A stretch of DNA of 64,000 bases. Origin: Apostichopus japonicus. Lineage: Eukaryota; Echinodermata; Holothuroidea; Aspidochirotida; Stichopodidae. This document shows positions 50,570 to 62,532 of this stretch, one piece after another. The notes under the pieces are model-generated. The model worked only from the letters and a program-made list of their open reading frames with translations. It was not told the origin of the DNA and did no database searches. The stretch lies in assembly GCF_037975245.1 (NCBI RefSeq), contig NC_092575.1, positions 24,024,341-24,088,340 on the forward strand, read 5' to 3'. How positions within the stretch are numbered: position 1 is the stretch's first letter; each line of letters starts with the position of its first letter. Position numbers and translations under genes: made by a program.

Positions 50570-52439
50570 CTGAAGATAAAAAAATAAGACGAGAAGAGAG
50601 AGATAATTTGAAGAAGGGGAACACTAAAAAGTAACGAGGGGGGATAGGATGCTCAAAAAAGTGCATTGATATTGCCTGGTGTGCTCTTTGAAGCTGTTTG
50701 TATACAGTAGGTGGCATTCAGTTTAAAACAAATATAGATAGGCCTACTGCATTTCTCAGTCTTTTTAAACAGGGAGGTCATTGACCAAGCATGATTATAA
50801 AAAGATTTCCCCTCAGAACTATCAACTACTCGGAATACAAGTTTATGAGTTGGCATTTCTCGATAAAAGAAGGGAAATGGAAAGGAAGTATTAAAGAGGA
50901 GAAGAGTTTTGCTGTTATTGTAGATACCCAGAATTGGAGAAAAAAATGTGATGTACAAAATGAAACTTGTACAAATTTATCAATCTGTCATCTTCACTTG
51001 CATGCGAGGAGAGGAGAGGGGTGGGGAGAGTAGGGGAGGGGAGAGCAGATGAGGGGTTGGAAGGAAAAGAGAGGTTTATGTGCATGACAATCATTTACAT
51101 GTTTTTTAGTCAGCTGGGAGAGGGAGAGCAGGGGAGGAGAGGTATATGCATGATATTCATTTAATGTTTCTGTTTAGTCAGCTGCTCAGAATCTGGTTTA
51201 CTGTTTATCCTTTAAATTAGAAACACAAGGTCTATTCTTCCCACATTTTTCAGAACTGGCTGCAATCTCTGTAAAACTGCCTTTGTTACCATATGTAGTA
51301 ACAGTTAATTGTGAGAACTGTTTTGATTCGCTTGCCATAACAGTACCCCAGAGTATAAATTTGTTTCTACAAAGGCAATCCAACAAACTGGTCAAAGACT
51401 GCAAAACATAAGAAGTTAAATACAAAAATGTAAAATTTACACAAAAGACTTATTTTGAAGGGGCTGTACAGAGGTCTACGACCGACGTGGACAAAAATAT
51501 GTCCTTGTGCCCGACAGTACTCTCAAAGTCAAAGCAGCCACTCCTACTATCTCTACACTCTCTGTTTAATACCCAGATCTGATGACACAACCTCAGAAAT
51601 ATCTCCAGGCTGTCTGAGGGACGTGCAGTGAAATTTCAACAAAACACTAGCATTTGGTTGATGAATGTAGCAAAGACTACAGCAAAACACAGTGTACCCA
51701 CTCCTTATTTTCAGATGAAGCTTCCAGGGGCCAATGATGTAAAAAATGTATTTTACCATTAATAGGAGGACCTACATCCGTGTCTCATTTATGAATGCAT
51801 CGGTTTCCGCAGGAGTTCCTATAGTTTTCATGCATCTTTTAGTTTTTGCCTGGACTACTGTATATTGCCAACCTTTATGATCTGGCCTACACAGGTATAC
51901 AATGTTTCATTCAATATATGTCACAGACAATCTTCGCTGTCATTTTTCCCCTCCCCTCTTTGTTTATCACTTACAATGTGGACTTGCGTAAACAAATTTA
52001 GTCACTGTTCCCTTCTGATTGCTTTGGAGTTGAAAACATTGAGCTCTTAAAACAGAGCGACACAGTTGAGACCATGAGGTTACCATGAAGAGCCACGGTG
52101 GTACCTTTTTTTTTAATAGGTGCTCGAAAACCTTTTAAATATTATAATACACCCCCTCATCTCTCTTGGCTGTAAATGTCAATCCGATCATAGTTAATGT
52201 GATCAAAATATGATACTCAAAGAGCCAAATGCCAAATGAAAACTTTTACAACCATTACAAGTTTCTGAACTCATTCCAATTTTTAATCTTTTGAATGACC
52301 TGATACAGATTCGGAGTGAAAGCTTGTAACAAGTATCCAAGCAAACTTATCTAGCCTCGGAAGTCTAAGCAGATATAAGCTCAAATGTACTGTATGTGAG
52401 ATGAGAAAGGCATAGACAGAGATGGTCTCACTGAGAGTA

Positions 52440-52513
52440 AGAGGGCTAGGGAGGGAGGGGGGAGATGGGGATGGGGAGGGGTGGGAGAGAGGAAGGGGGA
52501 AGGGAAGGGGACA
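52440..52513 (+). repeat. Polypurine tract
   Basis: About 75 nt almost wholly of A and G with many G runs, following AGAGGGCTAGGG. It could adopt triplex or quadruplex DNA. It is one of many such tracts in these introns. Confidence 0.7.
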
Positions 52514-53347
52514 GTGTTTGGTTACAGAAGTTGGGGGAATGTTCATGGTGACAACCTCGAGGAGCTGTACAGCAATTAGACATCATGACTGTCGGTGATG
52601 TCAAACATCTTTCATAAATTTCCTCATAACAAGAGGAAAACTATGACCACTTTTACAGGCCATTACTGAGTATTTAAGAATGCTTACAATGAAGCTTTAC
52701 ACACAGCAGAGAAATTCAACTAACAATTTAAAAAACACAATTTTAAGTACCTCCATCGTTAATTTTGTTAAATCCTATTCCCACTTTTATTCCTCCTACA
52801 AAAACTGATGCCGTAGAGTTGACTTTCCTGATAAAAAAAAAGTACCTCGGCATGTCTGAGTCATTCCCTTTCTTTTTCGTGGAACCTCTTAGCTGGTTAG
52901 TAAAAGACTGACGTGAATATTGTGTTTTAACATTCTAAAACATACGAGACATCCCCTGCAATCTGGGGGGCCTTTTCTTGTTAACAAATATGTCGGTTTT
53001 AGGTATACCCCAACATACGTCGTGATTTGGTGAATGTTTCAATGTAAAAAAGATTAAAGAAATCTAAGGGACACAAGAGACTGATTTAATTTCTAGCCTC
53101 GGCCAATTAGTACCCGAGATTAAGATTTGACTATCAATGGTTTAATAAATGTAGTCCGCACCATAAGACTAACTATATACCAAGCCCGGAAGTTGTAAAT
53201 GCTTCAATAAGACTCATCTCCAACTTTTTCCTTTTTTTTTTCTAAAAAAAAAATTTAAACCTGTCATTTCACGTCACTTTTGAAAGTTAAATATGCAGAA
53301 GACTAAAACACTGGCAAACAACTGATCATACGTCTAATTTTGGTATA

Positions 53348-53393
53348 AACCTAACGCACGTTATTACGGTAACCTAACGCACGTTATGACGGA
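53348..53393 (+). repeat. 23-bp tandem duplication
   Basis: Two adjacent 23-bp copies that start AACCTAACGCACGTTAT and differ at two positions. Confidence 0.8.
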
Positions 53394-53884
53394 ACATCCA
53401 CATTTACTTTAAGCACGAGTTAATAAAGGGACAAGATAAGGGTAATCCGATAGGGATTTTCCTTCCTTCGTCTATCTATGGACAAGGATGAGGCACACTA
53501 CAAAGCAATCAATACATTTTACAGGCTAGACTTTGTGTGTAATGCCAAATCCTGACTAGAATAATTTCACAAATGTGTGAAGCAAATTTGCCGTCTTTTC
53601 CGCCGTCAACCAACCCCCCTCCAAAAAAAATACAAACAAAAGAGAAAAGAAGAGGCTTCCAGAAGATCAAAATGTTTTAGATTTCCTGTCAATGTGACGT
53701 GACTAAATTTTCTACATTATTATGAGCTTTTCTGCCGACTTCAAGAGAAGACTTCATTTTACTAAACCAAGCGTACCTGTCTTTAATATCTCATCAAACA
53801 ACTTCTAAATATATGAATATTCATATTATTAGAGAGAAAGACACTGTCTGCAAATTGCTTGTCTAAGTACTGCAAAAAGCCTTG

Positions 53885-53914
53885 CTGTCGAGATCCTGCT
53901 AGGATCAAAACGTC
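53885..53914 (+). other. Hammerhead-ribozyme-like hairpin motif, copy 2
   Basis: The order is CTGTCGA, a perfect 5-bp stem GATCC/GGATC with loop TGCTA, then AAAAC and GTC. This parallels the hammerhead core (CUGANGA, stem II, GAAA, short stem III, UH), with two departures from consensus: U for A6 and A for G12. The palindromic ACGT after the core could make the short stem III of a type I hammerhead, perhaps as a dimer. It matches the motif at 6969-7008 on the other strand. Such motifs are known in Penelope-like retroelements. No reverse transcriptase remains nearby, so this would be a decayed repeat end. Confidence 0.35.
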
Positions 53915-55949
53915 CGGCCCTCTGAAGAAGTTATATTCTGCTTCATTTGCAACCAAAAACTACTAACTGAAATATTTTTGTTAACCATTAAAGCTTGATG
54001 TATCAGAATATGAATATGAATACCACATTCATTGATGCTACGCTAGAAGACGAATATTAAATTTCACAACGATGGTAAGAATAACGGTCTTCCTCTAGGT
54101 AATTAATTAAAACTGCAAACAAAACATGTTAGCACTGGGAATTTTCACAATGATTCTATTAAACACACATTTGTCAAAAAGAGTTCAAATTTGTTGCTGG
54201 ATCTCCACCACCTTGTGTGGACTTTACACTGCTGGTTTATTTAAGCGCCGCCCTCCCAGCTTAAAAATAAAAAAATATTGTAGGAGGGAAAATTTCAGAC
54301 GCATAGAAGAAGTCCAATAATAAGTTTTGTTCTCTGTATAATAAGGTAGAAAAATTCATAACACCTTTCATATTTTTGGAAACTGTTGGTTCAAGAGCAT
54401 ATCATCAGCATATCAACATTATCGTGTACCAAAGATTCATTTAATATTTGGCAGTGTGCAATCCGATGAGCGACGAGGTAATATTAGAGAAAGAATCATT
54501 AAACCTCTCGACCACAGTCTCGGGACTATGTTCTTGCATCCTCATGAATTTTACAATGTAAAAAGCTTTGAATACACTGAAGACTTCCCCGCAGTGACAG
54601 AATAAGGTCACTCTCTGATTCATAGTCAAGTCAAAAAACACAGACAGATGAGAATAGATGTTTGGGAAACCAGACAACCTGAAGCTAACTTAAATGCAGA
54701 TACAATTTATCTATAAATATTACATTTGCAATAAAATAAAGAGAAACGAGAGAAAAGAAAAAAAAGTATCAAAAGAAAAACTACCTAAGTGACATTCATG
54801 CTGCATATCTTTTGACAGACTGCCAAGATGGAGTAGTGATAAAAATATAGTGAGATGAGTATCTCGTTTTATTTCCAGCTGAAATGAATGGGGCACTACG
54901 AGTTGGATATATATGATTCTTGGTCAATGGTGTGCCTGTGGGATCTTGTTACTGAACAAGCGGCATGGCAGGGCATCGATAATGTTTATCGATTTTTATC
55001 AAAGTCGGGGAGAGATTGGCTTAAGGGGAATTTGTTTTAATACTTCCTTTTAAAGATGAAGCGGTCTGGCCACACATGGGAGGCAGCATTTCACCGTAGG
55101 CCCGACCTCGAACTTCTAAACAACTCTTGTATAGTTTTGCAGCAAAATTTTGTTTTATTCTTTTGGATATCTTTTGTAAGAGTCCTAAACTTAGCCACCA
55201 ATAAAGAAGAAAATAAAAATGAAAAATAAACAACCAAACATGCAAAAAGAGGAAATGTCAAAAGTAGACTTCATTTCGAATAACTTAAAGAATTGAAAAT
55301 TATCTCAAAACATTGCAATTCAGTTTGATTCCTCAAATGATGTGTTTTATATTAATATTAGTTGACATGTTTTTTCTTAGTTACAAATTTTCGATAATAC
55401 TGAAAATGTCATGAAAAAGTCATGTTTCCAAAAGAAATTGGCAAAACTTTCATACATTTCTGAGATCTGAAGACTTCTAATGCTGATAACTTTGATGACA
55501 TTTAAAGATGAACTGTTTCCATGGTAATACCTCACTCTTCTTGTGGAGAGATGACAAAAACACCTCCCTGTTAAATCTCACCTTTTAGAAGGTTTTCAGC
55601 AGGTTTAAAGGAATTTGTATCAAATCTTTGATCATGTAGTTGTAAATACTAGCAACTGCATAAGAACATCCACAAGGAAGCCATGCAGTTGGGACCTGTT
55701 TATCCCCTACCTCTACCCCCGCCTCTATCCCCTACCCATACCCCTACCTCCTCCCCACCCTGCTAAGCTACCTTTTTCCTACGATCCTCGGCTCATTTTC
55801 TTCACCACAATATCGAAATGTTTCACAATTTGCGGCATGTGTTTGGTGAATGAGGTGTAATTTTATAAGTTTTCATTACTAAAGATCAAATTACAAATGA
55901 TGGACAGATGAGCTTTTAAGTGGTATCTATGAAGGGACCAAACCTAAAA

Positions 55950-56035
55950 CACAGCTGACCGGCTACGAGAGCAGTAGTACCTATCCACGAAGCTAAACAA
56001 GGGCTGAGCCACACCCCACTGGATGCCAATCTTCA
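55950..56035 (+). pseudogene. Possible 5S-rRNA-derived fragment
   Basis: CGAAGCTAAACAAGGGCTGA followed by GCC and then TGGATG resembles the internal control region of metazoan 5S rRNA (GGAAGCTAAGCAGGG...GGGCC...TTGGATGGGAGACC). The flanks that should form helix I and the 5' half are poorly matched. It could be a decayed 5S pseudogene, a 5S-derived SINE head, or chance similarity. Confidence 0.3.
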
Positions 56036-57436
56036 AAATCAATACTCAGAACGCACGAAAGCTAGCATATGTATAATACTGTGGATTTGACGTTAACAAA
56101 CATAGCTTAACGGATCTGCATCCACATTATCCCAAAACTGTAGATAAATTCACCGACGTCTGGAAGGGTCTGCCACCTGATGACCATTCCCCCTGCCCCC
56201 CCTGCCCCCCCTACCAAAGCTTGTCTTAGAAATGAATCCCTTTTGGGTTTCTTTTTTCTGCTAGTAAAGTTTGCAGCTTTTTAACTTTTTACAAACACCA
56301 AATACCCATGAATGCTGGAAACTAGGGGTTTTAGATCCTAATTAGAGAATGTCTGTTGATTTGCAAGATACTCACTTAGACGACCTACATATCCATCATA
56401 ATGGTACCTAGACAATGTCTAGCCTATTTAGCAAGATAAACCTTTTGGCCAAACCCTTTATCATCATTAATTTGCTGCTGGTTAATTAAATAGCTCACTA
56501 TACCTTTCTGCAAACAGATAGAGCACTCTTCATAAGTTTTGTACAGAATATACACTATGGCTATACTGTAAGCTGTGAGCTTCTCTGAGGCTGACAGTTC
56601 ACAAACTCTAGTTCCCCCGACGGATTTGAAGATTAAGTCCGACTACTGGAGTAATCCCTTGAAAAAAACTACTTCTTCTATTTAGGATAAGTCGATTAAA
56701 ATGTCTGGACCCTTCCAGTCATGTTTACACAGACGTACCAAAGATGAAGAGACCACTCACGAGTCCTGCCTCTTTCTACAAACTCATCCTCCCCAAATGT
56801 TACTAATTTACTTCCTCTCAGGGATTAAAAACAACCTGAAGTTGACAGCGAAGAAAGGTCTGAAGTGAACTAGTCGGTTCAAGATGTATGCTTCATTTCA
56901 CAGCATCCTGACAAGTGTGGTGGCTTGCCATCACCAAACTTGCTGCTTTTGAAGTGGAAACAACCCATCACTATATAACTGTCATTCTCCGAAGAGAAGA
57001 AGTGTATTTTAAGACTTTCTTCGTGCGAACCAAATTCGGGCCTTGCCAGAAAAGTGCTACTTGCCTCCTTCAAACACTTACTGTTTTATCTTCTTAATAA
57101 CCATAAAAGTCTTCTTAAATTCTGTCTGATTATTATCTATATTATATCATCTATATAATTATATAATCTATATTATAATATACTATATAATATCCCTTGG
57201 GAATATCGTGTGATTTTTCTCCTCAGATATAAAAATGATATTGTAAATACCAAAATGAGGTTTTCCTATGTCCAAGCTAGTTTGGACAACTGAGGATGAC
57301 AACTGAGGACGACACTCATAAATTTGTTATTTGCAAATACATTAAGACAATGTTCAAATGTCTAAAGTAAAGAACCTCAATTAATGAAGCTTTATAACCA
57401 TGGGTCTTATGTTTGCTCAAAAGTATTTGGAATTGT

Positions 57437-57473
57437 GGTTTGCGGTTTAAACAATTAAACCGTTTGACAAACC
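57437..57473. repeat. Imperfect inverted repeat (hairpin)
   Basis: GGTTTG and CGGTTTAA are mirrored by TTAAACCG and CAAACC around a 4-nt loop with a 5-nt bulge, giving 14 potential base pairs in 37 nt. The element type is unknown. Confidence 0.5.
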
Positions 57474-57929
57474 TAAATGAACGCACCTATTTTTCAACTC
57501 CAAGTATGAGAATGTCTTTATACCTCATTTTCATTATTTTTTATTATAATGTATTCTCTAATTAAGTTATTTCCACAATAAGGGTCACATATCTGAGATT
57601 TCTAGAATGTGAACTATTATTGTAGTTATTAGTTACCGTAACCATAGTGATCAAATCTTTGATCTAATACTACTATTAGGTATAGATTAATGTAAGCTAA
57701 CTGAAGCTTACCATAGAGTGACAAAATTGCTTGCAAACAAAATTTTGCATATATATTGGTATCTTTCTTCCCAAATTGTTGCCAGAGAGACGAAAGATGA
57801 AAAAAGATGAAAGAGATGAAATAAACCTGTTAGCTTCTATTGCAAAAAGCCTGTGTAGGTAAATACGTATTATTTTATATTGGAATTAAATATTCCCAAA
57901 TTATTCTCAGGTATTAAAGAGTTACCTAC

Positions 57930-58410
57930 TTACCCACCCCCTCCCTTACTCCTCCCCCACCCCCTCCCTTACTCCTACATCAATCTTAACCTTATACCAA
58001 TTCAACCCACTTGTTCTTTATCAAGATGAACAAATCTTATTTACTCAAATCCCATTTCATTTCTCCATTTATTACCAAGTTCAAAAGAGGTAACTCCTCC
58101 CCACCCCTCCTTTACTCCTCCCCCACCCCCTCCCTTACTCCTACATCAATCTTAACCTTATACCAATTCAACCTAATTGTTCATTATCAAGCTGAACAAA
58201 TCTTAATTACTCAAATCCCATTTCATTTCTCCATTTATTACCATGTTAAAAAGAGTTTCCTCCTCCCCCACCCCCCTTACTCCTCCCCCACCCCCTCCCT
58301 TACTCCTACATCAATCTTAACCTTATACCAATTCAACCTACTTGATCATTATCAAGATGAACAAATCTTATTTACTCAAATCCCGTTTCCTTTTTCTACA
58401 TTTATTACAA
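57930..58410 (+). repeat. Tandem repeat of about 165 bp, nearly three copies
   Basis: The block starting CTACATCAATCTTAACC recurs at 57975, 58141 and 58306, spacings of 166 and 165 bp. Each unit has a C-rich part (CTCCCCCACCCCCTCC) and an AT-rich part (AACAAATCTTA...ACTCAAATCCC). A period divisible by three explains the 163-residue open frame over it, which is not evidence for a protein. Confidence 0.85.
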
Positions 58411-59082
58411 AGTTATCGTCCTTTTTCTACATTTCTCTCTTTTTTTCCCTCCTTTTCTTTTTGGTGACAATTTCACAAAGAGCTAAAGTATGTCAAGGTT
58501 AAGATTAGGTTAATATTTTCTCTTTTTTCCCTTTAACGGGCTGTAGCAAATTGTTCCAGGTATATTTCTTCTATTCTATGTGATATAAAATCATCGATTA
58601 TCTAAATCTCACATACTGTATATATTGGCAGTAATCAGAATTGAAAGCTCTCAAGACCACTGTTGCTAAGTTTTGTGATTAAAGCCGGTCTCTTTTTTTT
58701 TTTTGGCAACTCTCGAAGACTCATTTCAAATTTAAAGATGCCATGTCTTTCTTTACTCTGACAAACGTGATCACAGACACAACTTGGCATGGAGTGTGTG
58801 GCAGATTAGCATAATAGTAAGGGAAAGGTTTCCATGAGCAATGACAAGATATATATATGTGGTTTGTGTGCCTTTGAACCAATGGCTACAGTAGTAGGCC
58901 GACTGCAAAGGGATGTGAAGTCATAACGTCTTTTGACCACACAGAGATTCAAAGGATAGCAAACCAGATACTGTCCCTCAGCTTAAAGCCATCTTTTTTG
59001 GGGGGAAAGTCCATAGCTGCTGATAATTTCAACAAACCTACTTTACTCACAAAAGCATGTAAAGCCAAACCAAAACACGTAA

Positions 59083-59222
59083 ATAATAATAATACTGATG
59101 ATGATGATGATGATAATAATAATAATAATCAAAATAATAATAGTAGTAATAGTAGTAGTAATCATAATAATAATAATAACAACAGTAATATCAATAATAA
59201 TAATAGTTATCATAATAATAAA
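59083..59222 (+). repeat. Degenerate trinucleotide microsatellite (AAT/GAT/AGT)
   Basis: About 140 bp of AAT-type triplets with interspersed GAT and AGT units. The Asn/Asp/Ser-rich ORF over it is an artefact of the repeat. It directly abuts the sequence at 59222-59275, which looks like the end of a dispersed repeat. Confidence 0.85.
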
Positions 59223-59275
59223 TTATATAGCGCTCTAATCGAGCAGGACATGCTCTAAAGTGCTTCACAATGCGA
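59222..59275 (+). repeat. Probable end of a dispersed repeat (TATAGCGCTCTAA type)
   Basis: It contains TATATAGCGCTCTAA and then TGCTCTAAAGTGCTTCACAA, an imperfect inverted pairing of AGCGCT and AGTGCTT. Similar TATAGCGC...GCGCTTCACA sequences are, to my knowledge, common in dispersed repeats of aquatic animals, often beside simple repeats as here. The family is not identified. Confidence 0.35.
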
Positions 59276-61592
59276 ACAAATTACCGCACGAAACAGACTG
59301 AATACTTTTTGAATAGGCTACCTGAAATAACTACAATAAAGGGAGTCATTCATGCTTCCATTAGATTCAAACTAAAATATTGTCAACCAAACAGATACTG
59401 TTTCAGATTAAAGGGACATCACATGGAAGAAAAGGAATTATTTCCAATGTTTTCCTTAAAAAAATGGTCTCTTCTATTATTTTTAAAAACCTAACAACGC
59501 AAGATTAATGAACAAGATCAATTGTGTGAAAAACACAGAAATCTTTCTCTCTGCAACCAATGCTCGTTCAAAGTTAGAGAAAACAGAGGAAAAACATTTG
59601 AAACAAACAGCGATTCATTAGGTTTGTATACAAGCGACTTCGACCAATGGAAAACATTCCTGACACAATATTTTGCAGAATGTTAGTCAGCATAAATTTA
59701 CTCAATGAATATAGAAAATAAAATATCCAAGCATAAGGTTGCTTTTAACAATTTACATTCATATGTCGGACAACACTGGTCACGACTTTCAAAAAGTTTG
59801 AAAATTATCCTGATTATATTGCAAATTCTCGAGACCAAACAAATTACAGGGACTGCTTTGTTTTTTTAAGGTAAAAAGGGCATTTTTCTCAGACAAAATG
59901 AAGATTCCTCTCAACTTGTTAGCTATCCAACATGATTTATGTGCAATGGGAGGTTTTTGAACTAGAGAAACAGTTACCACCTTCAATTTATTTTATTTTA
60001 ACATATTACATCCAGATGATAATCTAAACCTTGGTAATTGAAAGCAATGCACTCCATCATGTCAAAATGATTCAAAGTTTTAACAGCCCTGTGTCAAAGA
60101 GTCTTGTGTCAGCCGAAAGTTTGACTTTAAATTTTCGTGAGATTCAAGTTTCGAATTTTAAGCGCACGGTCAAGGAATATCGATTGTGACTAAAAAAATG
60201 ACTTAGTCTACTCTAAAAGTGAGAATAAATGTATGAAATACTTCAAATCGCATTAGATAACAGGTCGTTACACAGGATCTGGTGAAACTTGAAACGTCAA
60301 ACAGAAGCTTGAGAATTCAGTGACTGCTTGTGAGTTTTGGGGGCCAACTACAATTTAAAGGGGTAACTGGTAACTCAAGAGGTGAATTAATAGGATAAGA
60401 AAGGATGAAAACTTCTATAACGTATATAGTAACCCTGAAACGTTGTGTTTAAGGTTGCGTTGGATTGATTATTCACTCTCTAAATATTTACGGATTTTTT
60501 TTTTATCGATTTTGAATGCAACATGAAAAGTATCTGGAACGAGTGCTTCTTTCCTCATATCATATTTCTGAGGTAACACTTGGAGGTTTGGCTCAAGAAG
60601 TTTGGTTGGGCCTCTCAAAGGATATCATTCATGATTATCATTGTGTTTACTTCATGCAGCCAACAACAAATTCTGCGAGTTGAATGAAAGTTTTTACAGA
60701 GGGTAGTGACTGATCACACAATGCTTTCATGTCACAACCTATTAAACAACATTGCTGGGTTCCTTCGACCAACTGGTGTAATAATTATAAAGATATTGGA
60801 TCAAGCTCAATTCAGTGAGATGTCAGACATTTAGTCTGACGCAGAAAATTCTATATCCCGAAAATTTAAAGTTTTGTTTATCACTTCATTTTGAACGCTT
60901 TGGAAGTTTACGCCTAATTTATCATTCCTGTTGCAATTTTGGTAGATCAAAGAAACACATTATATTTTGTCAGGTGGCTAATATTTCCATAAACAGTAGA
61001 GTAACGTTCCACCAGTTAATCACAAAGTCGATCGATAGAGCTTCTGTTTGAACCAACTGATATTTTTAACCTTTTCTACCTGATATCAGTCATCGCAAGT
61101 CTCTAGTCAAGAAATCCCTAATCTAATTTATATTTTTAAATTTTTTCTTCAAACATCTTAAAAAATCAATTATCTGGGTAGATAACACTCGACTACTCAC
61201 ATGAAGTCAGATGAGTTAGCCGACAGACACATCCAATCACATCTTAACATTTTTACATACCAGAAACTACCCAAGTAACTTCCTGTTCCTATAGACTCAA
61301 CCAAGCAAAGTGAGAATTCAAAGGTTTATGGGGTATTTTCTTTGAGTATTTTTTTGTTAAAGCAAATGCTTGCTTTTTCCATAATTTGAAGGACAAATTT
61401 CAGCATCATATTTATCTCAAGCAGCCCTAACAATCATCCCTCAATATTAACCTTGAAGTTTACCAGTTTGGAGTGGTCCTGGGTTTATGGCAGGGTTGGG
61501 GGGTGAGGTTGGGGGGTATGGGGATGTGGGGGGAGGGGGTAGAAGGGAAGAATGAACATTTGACAGCGGAGACAGACGAAGACGAGTCTTAC

Positions 61593-61778
61593 CAATTCTT
61601 CCTTCTTCCTCGAGACGTCTGCTTCTTTTCTTTGAAGTTCTACCATCTCTTCCCTGAGTTCCCGTACTTCTCGTTGACTCTTACGCACGGATTCTAGCGC
61701 CCTCTGTTCTTTGACGATGTGACTTTCACGATCAGAGACGGCATCTTCCTGCGAGTCCTTGAGTCTCTCTATTTGTCC
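61593..61778 (-). CDS. MYO18A: Myosin XVIII (MYO18A-like) coiled-coil exon, third in window
   Basis: A 186-nt exon encoding exactly 62 residues (GQIERLKDSQ to SRKKEEL), phase 0 at both ends. The acceptor is CTTCTTCTTTTTCAG and the donor is GTAAGA. It is highly charged and lacks Pro and Gly apart from the first residue, so it should be uninterrupted alpha-helical coiled coil. The part VRELREEMVELQRKEADVSR matches, from memory, vertebrate MYO18A around TKEEMGELARKEAEASRKK. This is among the clearest class XVIII signatures in the window. The following intron is 11 kb, yet the protein continues without a gap relative to vertebrate MYO18A, so no exon seems to be missing between this one and the next. 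Confidence 0.9.
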
Positions 61779-62394
61779 CTGAAAAAGAAGAAGAGAGAGA
61801 AAAATTAATCCCATCTACTGACAATGTTACTGCCCGGGGGGGGGAGGGGGGATGTTCCATCTTGAGGGCAGATGACACAATTATTAGCTGCAATGTCAAA
61901 GCTGTACACTTTTGTCAATAAACTTTATTTATAACACTTGTACTCAAAGAAAGCAGAAAGTCAATACACTCTGTGATTTCCCTGCAACATTTTGCCTTCA
62001 GCAAGGAGTGAAAAGCTTCTTTACAAAGTTAAATTTGAACCCATTTACTTACAATGACATGGGGATACACATCTGGGAATTTAAAGGCAAAAGTAAAACA
62101 ATGACCCAGAAAAACCAATATCAAGGATTTGAAAACTAGTTTCATAGTCATTTTTATGTTTGTTTTGCCCTTTCTGTAAAATCCCCGAACACCCTTTCTG
62201 CTCCCCAAAAAAATTAAAGGAAAAAAAAAGGAAGCTTTTACTGAAACTGACGTCTGTGGATGTCTTATTTAGAAAAGGTCTGTTGGAAATTCTGGTGATG
62301 TAATATGTATGTCTATAGATCTAAATAAGATATAAGAGATAAGGCAGAGAACAGTGGTTCAAGAAAACTCTTTTTCGTTGCTTTTCCGATTTAC
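61779..62394 (-). other. Intron (616 bp) of the MYO18A-like gene
   Basis: Short AT-rich intron with a G-run near 61835-61852. No other feature seen. Confidence 0.8.
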
Positions 62395-62532
62395 CTCCAA
62401 TCTCTGCTTTTGTGTTTGTTCCAAGTCTAGCCTGGACTCCAGTTCTTTCACTCGGGATTCTAATCTATCTAACTTGTTCTTTTCGATCATGGTGTTGGTC
62501 ATAAACTCTGCTCGACTTGAAAGCTCAAGATT
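62395..62532 (-). CDS. MYO18A: Myosin XVIII (MYO18A-like) coiled-coil exon, second in window
   Basis: A 138-nt exon encoding 46 residues, from NLELSSRAEF to KQRLE, phase 0 at both ends. The acceptor is TTTTTTCTTCAG with a strong pyrimidine tract, and the donor is GTAAAT. The segment LESRVKELESRLDLEQ is typical myosin tail heptad sequence. It corresponds, from memory, to the vertebrate MYO18A stretch around KIRELETRLEFERTQ. It joins in frame to the exons on both sides. The 855-bp intron upstream carries a strong G-quadruplex motif at 62917-62941. Confidence 0.85.

Larger units (their letters stand above)
50570..61592 (-). other. Intron (11.0 kb) of the MYO18A-like gene
   Basis: No coding exon is supported here, and the protein reads across it without a gap. 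It holds polypurine tracts (about 51005-51060, 52440-52513), a 23-bp tandem duplication, a hammerhead-like hairpin motif, a possible 5S-like fragment, a 165-bp tandem repeat, an AAT-type microsatellite with a dispersed-repeat end, and otherwise AT-rich unique DNA. Confidence 0.75.

Noticed and set aside
58011-58502. 163-residue plus-strand ORF
   Set aside because: It is produced by the 165-bp tandem repeat and has no protein-like domain.
58998-59258. Asn/Asp/Ser-rich ORF
   Set aside because: It is the translation of an AAT/GAT microsatellite.
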